This document shows, piece by piece, positions 7,260 through 14,808 of a stretch of DNA of 42,841 nt. The stretch comes from an uncultured SAR86 cluster bacterium (GTDB lineage: Bacteria; Pseudomonadota; Gammaproteobacteria; Magnimaribacterales; D2472): assembly GCA_902556355.1 (NCBI GenBank), contig CACDVW010000001.1:69164-112004 (forward strand). Reading direction: 5' to 3'. Under the pieces are notes generated by a model that saw only the letters and a program-made list of their open reading frames with translations, made no database searches and was not told the origin of the DNA. The position numbers and the translations under genes are program-made. The stretch's first letter is position 1. Every line of letters starts with the position of its first letter.

Positions 7260-9068
7260 ATGCTAGCTTCCATTAAAGAGTTTTTTAGAGTTATATCTGA
7301 ACTTAGATATATCATACCAATGGTCAGATATAAATGGCCTGAGTTAGACTCAAATGCATCACTTGCCCATTCTTTTCAAGAAACAGTTGATGAATACGGC
7401 GAAAAAGATTTTCTTTATTTTGAAGATGAAGTATGGACCTACTCAAAAACAAATGAGGCTGCAAACGTTCTTGCAAATAAGTTAGCAAATGAAGGTATAG
7501 AGCGTGGAGATAGAGTTGTTCTATTCATGGAGAATAGGCCTAACTTTGTTATTTCACTTTTAGCAATAAATAAATTAGGAGCTATTGGTGTATTAATTAA
7601 TACCAGCCTTACCGGAAAGCCTCTTATACATTGCATAAACACATCTGATTCCAAGAAATGTATTTTTGGAGACGAATTATCTGAATCTTTGGAAGGTGTT
7701 TTATCTGAAATTAATATTACTAAGTCATCTGATTTACTATGGGTTGAAGATACTGTTCCAAATAACTGTCCTGAATGGGCTTCAAATATTACTGAGAATC
7801 TTGACCAATCTAAATCTGGTAATCTTGAACAAACAAATCAAGTAGTTGCAGGAGATACTGCTTTTTACATATTTACATCAGGTACAACCGGAGTTCCTAA
7901 AGCTGCATTATTTACTAACGTTAAAGTGGTTGCTGGGTCTACAAATATCACTATGGCTGGATATAGGCTGACAAGTAAGGATTGTATGTACAACTGTCTT
8001 CCCTTATATCATTCAACCGGTCTGATACTTGGCATTTGTGCCACTATTAAAGTTGGGGCTTCAACTTTTATCAAACGTAAATTTTCCGCATCATCTTTTT
8101 GGTCAGAAGCTCAAAAATTCAATACAACTGCATTTGTATATGTTGGTGAACTATGTAGATATTTAAGCTTTCAAGAACCTTGTGCAGAAGAAGTTAATAA
8201 CCCAATATCAAAAATGGTTGGTAACGGTCTGAGACCAGATCTTTGGGATACTTTTAGAAACAGATTTAATGTTGAAAGGATTTGTGAAATATACGGTGCA
8301 AGTGAAGCTAATGGCATGTTCATGAATCTTTTAAATAAAGACCAAACAATTGGCATGACAAATGTTGATATTAAGTTATTTGAATATGACGTTGCAGAGG
8401 ATAAATTAAAGGTAGATGAAAATGGAAAATATATTGAAGTAAAAGATGATTCTCCTGGTTTGGCATTAATAAAAATTGGTCCAAATGCCATATACAATGG
8501 CTATACAGATGCTCAAGCTAGCGAAAAGAAAGTTAAGAGAGATGTTGAGGAAGATGGCGATCGTTGGTTTGATACTGGAGATCTATTAAAAAAAATGGAT
8601 GTTGGTTTTGCCCTAGGTAGACAACATTATCAATTTGTTGACAGAGTTGGAGATACTTTCAGATGGAAATCTGAGAATGTATCCACTAATGAAGTGGGTG
8701 AAATACTTAACTCTTTTGAACAAGTTAATATGGCAAATGTATATGGAGTTAAAGTGCCTCATAGCGAAGGTAGGGCTGGAATGGTAGCTTTTAACTGTGA
8801 TCCTAATACATTTGATTGGAGTGCTTTTTCATCCTTTGTTGATGAAAAACTACCCTCTTATGCTAGACCTGTTTTTGTAAGAATTATTGAAGAGATGGAA
8901 ACAACAGGAACATTTAAATTAAAGAAAGGTGATCTCAGAGAAGAGGCTTATCACTTAGAAAAGGTTAATGATGATTTGATATTTGTAAGAGAACCAAAAA
9001 GCGAATGCTATACAAAGCTTACTAGTGAAAACTATGAGCAAATTAATAACGGGACAATCAGCTTCTAA
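7260..9068 (+). CDS. FATP-type (very) long-chain acyl-CoA synthetase
   Basis: A 602-residue AMP-forming ligase. The P-loop YIFTSGTTGVPKAA lies near residues 202-216, IYGASEANG near 345, WFDTGDL near 436-442, and VDRVGDTFRWKSENVSTNEV near 460-479. The GDTFRWKxENVST block is characteristic of the fatty acid transport protein / very-long-chain acyl-CoA synthetase subgroup (FadD6, SLC27A-like) rather than classical FadD. It activates fatty acids, or sterol and bile-acid-like side chains, to CoA thioesters, often coupled to uptake. The ATG has a strong AGGGGGA Shine-Dalgarno. The gene ends directly against the convergent cupin gene. Confidence 0.88.
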   Translation: MLASIKEFFRVISELRYIIPMVRYKWPELDSNASLAHSFQETVDEYGEKDFLYFEDEVWTYSKTNEAANVLANKLANEGIERGDRVVLFMENRPNFVISLLAINKLGAIGVLINTSLTGKPLIHCINTSDSKKCIFGDELSESLEGVLSEINITKSSDLLWVEDTVPNNCPEWASNITENLDQSKSGNLEQTNQVVAGDTAFYIFTSGTTGVPKAALFTNVKVVAGSTNITMAGYRLTSKDCMYNCLPLYHSTGLILGICATIKVGASTFIKRKFSASSFWSEAQKFNTTAFVYVGELCRYLSFQEPCAEEVNNPISKMVGNGLRPDLWDTFRNRFNVERICEIYGASEANGMFMNLLNKDQTIGMTNVDIKLFEYDVAEDKLKVDENGKYIEVKDDSPGLALIKIGPNAIYNGYTDAQASEKKVKRDVEEDGDRWFDTGDLLKKMDVGFALGRQHYQFVDRVGDTFRWKSENVSTNEVGEILNSFEQVNMANVYGVKVPHSEGRAGMVAFNCDPNTFDWSAFSSFVDEKLPSYARPVFVRIIEEMETTGTFKLKKGDLREEAYHLEKVNDDLIFVREPKSECYTKLTSENYEQINNGTISF

Positions 9069-9590
9069 TTATTTCAAATCGCTATCAATTAAGACAGCTA
9101 TCAATAATGCTGGCTCATCTCCATTATTAACCCATGCATGATTAGTCCCCCTTTGAACTACCACATCGTGAGTTTCTAAGGTTACTTCTTCTTCGTCTAA
9201 AATTAGTGTGACATCCCCTTTTAATAAAATAATGTAATCAATTGTATCCGTCTTATGCATCGCCGGATGCTTCGATGTATCAACCCTATGATGAGCAGCG
9301 CCTATTTTTTTAAATGCATCAGCTGCAATTTCTTGCATCATCTCCATTGGCACACCTTCTGGAGTTGGATTTATTTGAAAATATCTAAATTTTGATCCAT
9401 TTTCAGGCGGAGACAAAACAATATCAGTATCTGCTCTATCAATAGAATCAGTTGTATCAATTAAATTTCCATCTGTATTCCATATCTCAAATAAACCGCC
9501 AACATCCTCACCTATTGTTCGTGCTGGAGGGCCGTCTAGAGTGATAATGGATTTTCCTTCACTATTATGGCCTGTAATTATTCTTCTCAT
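9069..9590 (-). CDS. Cupin-domain protein
   Basis: A 173-residue single-cupin protein. The metal site appears as HPAMHKTDTIDYIILLKG (cupin motif 1) and DVVVQRGTNHAWVN (motif 2) in the C-terminal half. The N-terminal part (residues 1-90) has the TLDGPPARTIG and PPENGSKFRYFQINP pattern of a conserved group of uncharacterised cupins. It could be a dioxygenase, an isomerase or a small-molecule sensor. The ATG has GGGGAG upstream and overlaps the nagZ stop by one base. Confidence 0.75.
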   Translation of the reverse strand: MRRIITGHNSEGKSIITLDGPPARTIGEDVGGLFEIWNTDGNLIDTTDSIDRADTDIVLSPPENGSKFRYFQINPTPEGVPMEMMQEIAADAFKKIGAAHHRVDTSKHPAMHKTDTIDYIILLKGDVTLILDEEEVTLETHDVVVQRGTNHAWVNNGDEPALLIAVLIDSDLK

Positions 9591-10618
9591 TATGTTCTCC
9601 CCATTTCTTTAATTAATTTTTTAACACCTTTAACTCTATCTTGATTTTCTAAATCATTCCAATTAATGTCTGCAGAATTCTTTAAATCTTTAATTTTAGA
9701 TGACATCTGGACATCATTTTTTTCAAAAGCATCAATAACACCCATTGTTCCATCATAATCGTTACAAACTAGGACCATATCGCAGCCAGCCTCAATTGAT
9801 TTCAAAGCTTTTTCACCCATTGAAAAATCACCCGCACCTTTCATGGATAAATCATCACTAAAGACTATTCCTTCAAATGCCAATTTCTCTTTTAAAATTT
9901 TTTTTAACCATATATCTGAGTAGCTCACACAAATATCATCTACCTTTGGAAAAGTTATATGCGCTGTCATCAAGGCACTTAAGTTATTTTGTAGCTCTAT
10001 AAAAGGTTTTAAATCAATTTCTAATAATTTTTCATATGATCTGGTATCAACAGGCTCAGAGATATGGCTATCTGCAAATATACCTCCATGTCCAGGAAAA
10101 TGCTTACCAGTTGCCTGCATGCCTGCCTCATTCATTCCATTAATAAAATTTCTTGCTAATTTTATTAATAACTCAGGATCATTTGAGAATGCCCTATTTC
10201 CAATAATGCTGCTAGTTTCTCTATCTACATCTAATACTGGAGCAAAGCTTATGTCTATCCCTGAAGCAGCTAACTCGCTTGCCATCAACCATCCTATTTC
10301 ATGACATATTCTCATATTATTTTTTTCAACTGCATAATCACCAAGATCTTGCATAGAAGGTAATACAGTAAATTCATTTTTAAATCTTTGTACTCTTCCT
10401 CCCTCTTGGTCTACTGCAATAATAATATTGTCTTTTATAGCTTTAATTTCTGAACATAATGATTGAATTTGCAATTGTGATTCAAAATTTTTAGAAAAAA
10501 GAATAATTCCACCGACATGATTATTAGATAATAACTTTTTATCTTTAAAGGTTAACGATGTTCCTTCAAGACTCGTCATTAAACGACCAAAACTTTTTAA
10601 AGAATTACTTTCTTGCAT
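9590..10618 (-). CDS. nagZ: Beta-N-acetylhexosaminidase NagZ
   Basis: A 342-residue glycoside hydrolase family 3 protein. It carries IAVDQEGGRVQRF and the NagZ catalytic loop KHFPGHGGIFADSH, whose Asp-His pair is the proton donor. It removes N-acetylglucosamine from anhydromuropeptides in the cytoplasm for cell-wall recycling. Length matches the family (about 340), and there is no signal peptide, as expected. Its 5' end overlaps the SDR gene by 14 bases. Confidence 0.93.
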   Translation of the reverse strand: MQESNSLKSFGRLMTSLEGTSLTFKDKKLLSNNHVGGIILFSKNFESQLQIQSLCSEIKAIKDNIIIAVDQEGGRVQRFKNEFTVLPSMQDLGDYAVEKNNMRICHEIGWLMASELAASGIDISFAPVLDVDRETSSIIGNRAFSNDPELLIKLARNFINGMNEAGMQATGKHFPGHGGIFADSHISEPVDTRSYEKLLEIDLKPFIELQNNLSALMTAHITFPKVDDICVSYSDIWLKKILKEKLAFEGIVFSDDLSMKGAGDFSMGEKALKSIEAGCDMVLVCNDYDGTMGVIDAFEKNDVQMSSKIKDLKNSADINWNDLENQDRVKGVKKLIKEMGRT

Positions 10619-11357
10619 TTAATGTCTTCCAAATAATTTTTGTAATTTTAAGATCAAAGAAAATACTGGTGATTCTATATAAAAACCCAGGAATAATGTG
10701 CGACTTTCCTTTCTTGGAAGCCTTTTCAGTATCAGCTACTACTTTGTCAGCTGAAACCCACATCCAATTAGGTATTTTTTTTGTAAGGTGTTCAAGGCCA
10801 GATCTTTTATGAATATTAGTTCGAACATAGCCTGGTAAACTTACTGTCACAGAAACATTTGTATTCTCTAATTCCTCATTTAAAGATCTTCCATAGGAAT
10901 ATATTCCAGATTTTACAGCGGCATAGATTGATGATTTTGGCATTGGTATTAGAGCTCCAATACTAGAAATTATTACAACTCTCCCTGAATCTTTTTCTTT
11001 CATTTTAGGTAAAAAATGTTCAATAAGATTAATAACACCTTCAAACATTAAATAAGTTGCATCTTGAATATCTCTAGGAGTATTTTTACCGACACTCCCA
11101 TTAATACCTATTCCTGCATTAGCAATTAATAAATCAGGTGTTGAAATTTCTTTTATTAAATTATGGAGTTCTTCTGACGAACTAAGATTGCAAGAATGTA
11201 CAAAACAATGATCATAATCTAAATCATCTAAAGCAGATAATGCTCTGTCTTTATTTTGTGAAACTAAATCTAGGTGCCAACCATTATTTACTAGATGTTT
11301 TGCATAAGCAAAACCAATTCCAGAAGAAAATCCAGTTAGTAATGCTTTTTTTATCAT
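10605..11357 (-). CDS. Short-chain dehydrogenase/reductase (SDR) family protein
   Basis: A 250-residue SDR. The TGFSSGIG cofactor motif is at residues 8-15, followed by LIANAGIG (NNAG-equivalent), the catalytic Ser in VVIISSIGA, and YAAVK as the YxxxK motif. The C-terminus (FDLKITKIIWKTLNARK) is basic and hydrophobic, as in SDRs that associate with membranes. Substrate unknown; neighbours suggest acyl/lipid metabolism. Overlaps by one base with the upstream enoyl-CoA hydratase-like gene. Confidence 0.85.
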   Translation of the reverse strand: MIKKALLTGFSSGIGFAYAKHLVNNGWHLDLVSQNKDRALSALDDLDYDHCFVHSCNLSSSEELHNLIKEISTPDLLIANAGIGINGSVGKNTPRDIQDATYLMFEGVINLIEHFLPKMKEKDSGRVVIISSIGALIPMPKSSIYAAVKSGIYSYGRSLNEELENTNVSVTVSLPGYVRTNIHKRSGLEHLTKKIPNWMWVSADKVVADTEKASKKGKSHIIPGFLYRITSIFFDLKITKIIWKTLNARK

Positions 11358-12157
11358 TAATTGTCTTGCCAGTCTGGAGACCTTTTATCAATAAAAGCGC
11401 TTATACCCTCTTTTGCATCATCTCTTAATAAGTTATTTCTCATGACCTCTGAGGTATATTCGTAAGCTTTTGATAGACTCATTTCAGCTTGTTCATAAAA
11501 AGCCTTCTTACCAGTAGCTACTGTTGAGGATGGCTTACTTGCTATCTTATCTGCCAAAGCCATAACGGTCCTGGTTAGTTGATCGACCTCTACAAAATCA
11601 TTAATTAAACCAATTTCTTTAGCCTTTACTGAACCAATCATATCTCCAGTTAAGAGCATCTCCATTGCATTCTTTTTATGAACATTTCTTGAAAGAGCTA
11701 CCATTGGTGTAGAGCAAAAAAGTCCTATATTTACCCCTGGAGTTGCAAACTTAGAATCTTTTGAAGCTATTGCTAAATCACAGCTAGCAACTAATTGACA
11801 GCCTGCTGCTGTAGCGACTCCATTTACTTCAGCTATAACTGGTTTAGAAGAATTAACTATTGTTTGCATTAAAGCAGAGCAAGAATCAAAGAGCTCTTTA
11901 AAAAAACTATCTCCATTGTCTTCACTTTTTCTTGCTTCAGTTATTTCTTTTAGGTCATGACCGGCGCTAAAAACATTGCCATTTGCAGCAATAACTATTA
12001 CTTTTATTGATTTATCATCACAAGCTGATGAAATAGCATTCATTAAAGCAAAAATCATCTTATTTGAGAGTGCATTTTTACTTTTATGATCGTTCATGAT
12101 CAATTTTAAAATACTATTATGTTTTTCTATTGAAACCAATTTAATTGCACTATTCAT
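11357..12157 (-). CDS. ECHDC3-like enoyl-CoA hydratase/isomerase family protein
   Basis: A 266-residue crotonase-fold protein. FSAGHDLKEI forms the first oxyanion-hole loop and NGVATAAGCQLVASCDLAIAS the second. The segment FATPGVNIGLFCSTP is the hallmark of ECHDC3-type proteins. It replaces the stretch that carries a catalytic glutamate in classical enoyl-CoA hydratases, so ordinary hydratase activity is doubtful. Co-directional and tightly packed with an SDR and nagZ. Confidence 0.85.
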   Translation of the reverse strand: MNSAIKLVSIEKHNSILKLIMNDHKSKNALSNKMIFALMNAISSACDDKSIKVIVIAANGNVFSAGHDLKEITEARKSEDNGDSFFKELFDSCSALMQTIVNSSKPVIAEVNGVATAAGCQLVASCDLAIASKDSKFATPGVNIGLFCSTPMVALSRNVHKKNAMEMLLTGDMIGSVKAKEIGLINDFVEVDQLTRTVMALADKIASKPSSTVATGKKAFYEQAEMSLSKAYEYTSEVMRNNLLRDDAKEGISAFIDKRSPDWQDN

Positions 12158-12197
12158 AACTAACCTATTAAAAGCTATTTTGTTTTACTAGTCCAAT

Positions 12198-12608
12198 CTA
12201 CTTATTGAGTTCCTTTTTAGGACAACGATCCATTACAACTTTCAAACCAGCACTTATTGCCAGATCAGCTGCTTCTTGATGCACAATCCCTTCTTGCATC
12301 CATAAAACTTTTGCACCTATTTTAATAGCATCTTTTGTTACTCCCATTACAGCATCGTGAGCACGAAAGATATCTACCATATCAATATTTTCTTTGACTG
12401 CATCAAGATTAGGTAAGCACTCTAGATCAAGAATAGTTTTTCCAGATTCATTTGGATTTATTGGGAATACTTGATAGCCATTATTAATCAAGGTTTGCAT
12501 CACCTTATAACTATCCCTATCCTTTTTTGAGCTTGCGCCCACAATCGCTATAGTTTTTATCTCACTTAGAATATCTTCTATAAAAGATTCAGGATACGCA
12601 ATACTCAT
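12198..12608 (-). CDS. CoA-binding domain protein (YccU-like)
   Basis: About 136 residues forming a single CoA-binding Rossmann-like domain, as in the N-terminal part of succinyl-CoA synthetase alpha. IAIVGASSKKDRDSY is the nucleotide-binding start, with FPINPNESG and a C-terminal VVMDRCPKKE typical of the YccU family, whose role is unknown. The start is taken as the ATG at 12606-12608 rather than the preceding TTG. Confidence 0.82.
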   Translation of the reverse strand: MSIAYPESFIEDILSEIKTIAIVGASSKKDRDSYKVMQTLINNGYQVFPINPNESGKTILDLECLPNLDAVKENIDMVDIFRAHDAVMGVTKDAIKIGAKVLWMQEGIVHQEAADLAISAGLKVVMDRCPKKELNK

Positions 12609-12624
12609 CAAATAATTATAATAT

Positions 12625-13764
12625 TTATTCCTTATTTGGGTTTACTAAATACTTTTCTCCAGTCGCCTGTTTTGCATAAGATTTAATAATTTCTGGTTGC
12701 AGCATTTCTTGAAAAGAAATTTCTTTAGCATAAGAGCTGGCAAATGTAGTTTTAATCTCTTTCGCTACTCTCATTCTCATCTGACCAAACTTTTCCATTC
12801 CGATTCTTCCAATCATTGGAGTTAGCAACCAACCACCAAGACCCCATGACATTCCATAAGATCTTTTTAGAATGGTTGGAGATTGATCTAGACCACCATA
12901 GATATAGACTTGTTTGTATGTATCAGAACCGTATCTGCTATATTCTTTAGCTGTTTTATTAGCAGCTATCTCCATGGCAGCTAATATTTGACTTGGAAGT
13001 TCGCCATTGTTTCCTCCACCAGTTGCATCAAAGCCTAGGGTAGCTCCGGTAGCAACTAAAGCAGATACCAAATCATCCATAAAACTATCGTCGCTTGTAT
13101 TACAAACGTATTCAGCGCCGAGATTCTTTAAAAGTTCTACATGCTCTGATTTTCTAACTATGTTTACTAAAGGTACTCCGTCATCTTTACAAATCTTTAC
13201 TAACATTTGGCCAAGATTTGATGCTGCTGCAGTGTGGACAAGCGCTGTATGATTTTCCATTTTCATAGTTTCTATAAAAGATAGTGCAGTTAAAGGATTC
13301 ACAAATGAAGAAGCAGCCTCTGAAGGCAGTGTACCTTCATCCATAACTAAACAGCTTGCAGCTGGAACACATCTGTATTGAGAATACATTGCCCCACCAG
13401 CCAACCCTACTGTTTTGCCAATCAAATCTTTTACATTGTCTCCAGCATCTACAATAACGCCAGCACCCTCATTACCTACTTGCATAGACTCATCTAGTCT
13501 GGGTTTCATTGCGTTCATTAGAGCTGGATGTATTTTCATAGTTGTTATTGTTTCATCACCAGACCCAAATGTACTGATAGACGAAATATCAGCAGCAAAA
13601 CTCAGAAGAAGTCCAAGATCAGAGGGATTTATAGGAGCTGCTTCAACTTTAATGATTACTTCATCGGCAGATGGAGTGGGTATTTCTGAAGTTTTGATTG
13701 ATAGCTCGATGTTTCCATCATTTGTAACCATTGAACGGATTTCTTTTGAAACATTATCTGACAT
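12625..13764 (-). CDS. MDR-family zinc-independent oxidoreductase (quinone reductase-like)
   Basis: A 379-residue medium-chain dehydrogenase/reductase. The N-terminal GroES-like half has APINPSDLG and VGNEGAGVIVDAG; the cofactor half has HTAAASNLGQMLVKICKDDG. The zinc ligands of alcohol dehydrogenases are absent, pointing to the NADPH:quinone or enoyl reductase branch. A strong AGGAGAG Shine-Dalgarno supports the ATG. It diverges from an HxlR regulator gene across 98 bases, the arrangement seen for quinone-reductase genes controlled by redox-sensing HxlR proteins, so regulation by that protein is likely. Confidence 0.82.
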   Translation of the reverse strand: MSDNVSKEIRSMVTNDGNIELSIKTSEIPTPSADEVIIKVEAAPINPSDLGLLLSFAADISSISTFGSGDETITTMKIHPALMNAMKPRLDESMQVGNEGAGVIVDAGDNVKDLIGKTVGLAGGAMYSQYRCVPAASCLVMDEGTLPSEAASSFVNPLTALSFIETMKMENHTALVHTAAASNLGQMLVKICKDDGVPLVNIVRKSEHVELLKNLGAEYVCNTSDDSFMDDLVSALVATGATLGFDATGGGNNGELPSQILAAMEIAANKTAKEYSRYGSDTYKQVYIYGGLDQSPTILKRSYGMSWGLGGWLLTPMIGRIGMEKFGQMRMRVAKEIKTTFASSYAKEISFQEMLQPEIIKSYAKQATGEKYLVNPNKE

Positions 13765-13862
13765 TTTCTCTCCTCTATTAATTGAAATATAGGGTTATAT
13801 TAAAGCATCGTATGAAATATGCTAGTAGACAATGAATTCATACTAGTATATAAATTCATACT
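13765..13862. promoter_or_regulatory. Divergent promoter/operator between MDR gene and HxlR gene
   Basis: The 11-base word AATTCATACTA occurs twice as a direct repeat (13835-13845 and 13853-13863, 18 bases apart, so on one helix face to within about a turn and a half). The first copy runs into the palindrome TACTAGTA (13841-13848). A related TATGAAATATGCTAGTAG lies at 13811-13828. The second repeat overlaps the HxlR start codon, which has no Shine-Dalgarno. This is a candidate HxlR operator, allowing autoregulation and control of the MDR gene. Confidence 0.45.
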
Positions 13863-14168
13863 ATGAAGTGCACAAATTTAGATATATCAAAACCATTAAA
13901 ACTGGTTGGCGGTAAATGGAAAATTGCAATTATTTATGTTTTAAGTAAAGGTCCAATTCGATTTGGTGAAATAAAAAGAATACTTACCCCAATAACCCAA
14001 CAAATGCTTACTAAGCAGCTAAGAGAGATGGAAAAAGACAGTTTAATCAATAGAAAGGTTTATGATGTTATTCCTCCAAAGGTCGAATATTCTTTAACAG
14101 ATTTTGGAAGATCTTTTAAACCTGTGCTCACTGAGCTATGTAAATGGGATTGTGATAATAAGAAGTAG
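13863..14168 (+). CDS. HxlR-family winged-helix transcriptional regulator
   Basis: A 101-residue one-domain regulator. VGGKWKIAIIYVLSKGPIRFGEIKR and ITQQMLTKQLREMEKDSLINRKVY form the HxlR-type winged helix, ending PPKVEYSLTDFG. A cysteine at position 3 is placed like the redox-active N-terminal Cys of YodB/QorR-type members, and another is at residue 91-95, so thiol-based sensing of quinones or aldehydes is plausible. An in-frame stop lies at 13851-13853 and no Shine-Dalgarno precedes the ATG, so translation may be leaderless. It faces away from the MDR oxidoreductase gene, its likely target. Confidence 0.88.
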   Translation: MKCTNLDISKPLKLVGGKWKIAIIYVLSKGPIRFGEIKRILTPITQQMLTKQLREMEKDSLINRKVYDVIPPKVEYSLTDFGRSFKPVLTELCKWDCDNKK

Positions 14169-14170
14169 AT

Positions 14171-14746
14171 TTATTTATCTTGATTGATTATTGGCGAAAT
14201 TTTATCTATTAAATCTTTTACTGCAGGTTTATTTTCTTTTATTTCATCAATAGTTAATCCATCAAGCTCATGAGGAAAAACTAGCCATTCATCAGCCTCA
14301 TGTAGATAAAAATCAGGCTTTCTATCAGTTTTATTTTTTGTAGGCTTAAAATATGGAGTTGCAACCTTAATCTCCGGCGTATTCTTCTTACATGCAGTTT
14401 TTAAATCATTGATTATTTGCTGAATAGATAATCCAGTGTCATGAACGTCATCAACAATCAATAAAGAATCCTCAGATTCAAGCTGTCTAATTACATAATT
14501 TAATCCGTAGACTTTAACATTTGCATTATGTTGATCGATACCTGAATAATGTGATGTTCTTATAGCTATATGATCTGAAGATACGCCTAATACTTCTAAA
14601 AATTCTTGAACAGCTATACCAATTGGAGCGCCGCCCCTCCATACACCAACAATGTAATTTGGACGAAACCCACTCTCATAAACATTCCAAGCAAGCTTGA
14701 ATGAGTCCTCAAGTAGCTGATCGGCTTGAATAAATGTCTTTTTCAT
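14171..14746 (-). CDS. Purine phosphoribosyltransferase (HGPRT/XGPRT-like)
   Basis: About 191 residues. The PRPP-binding motif is LLIVDDVHDTGLS, preceded by VGVWRGGAPIG (the PPi loop). C-terminal ADEWLVFPHELDG resembles the base-binding end of hypoxanthine/guanine/xanthine phosphoribosyltransferases. It would salvage hypoxanthine, guanine or xanthine to the nucleotide. The ATG at 14744-14746 is preferred over an upstream TTG. Its position in a stretch with a purine permease, apt and guaBA supports purine salvage, but base specificity cannot be read from the sequence. Confidence 0.75.
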   Translation of the reverse strand: MKKTFIQADQLLEDSFKLAWNVYESGFRPNYIVGVWRGGAPIGIAVQEFLEVLGVSSDHIAIRTSHYSGIDQHNANVKVYGLNYVIRQLESEDSLLIVDDVHDTGLSIQQIINDLKTACKKNTPEIKVATPYFKPTKNKTDRKPDFYLHEADEWLVFPHELDGLTIDEIKENKPAVKDLIDKISPIINQDK

Positions 14747-14761
14747 CTGCAAATGCTATAC

Positions 14762-14790
14762 GAGTACGTGCTTTATAACAACACGTACTC
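14762..14790. terminator. Inverted repeat between TonB receptor and phosphoribosyltransferase genes
   Basis: Perfect 9-base arms GAGTACGTG (14762-14770) and CACGTACTC (14782-14790) enclose an 11-base loop, 19 bases beyond the receptor stop (14809) and 16 bases before the next start. There is no T-run on either side, so it may be a transcript-processing hairpin, a weak terminator or an operator. Confidence 0.45.
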
Positions 14791-14808
14791 ATATAAATTT
14801 ATTTAGAA

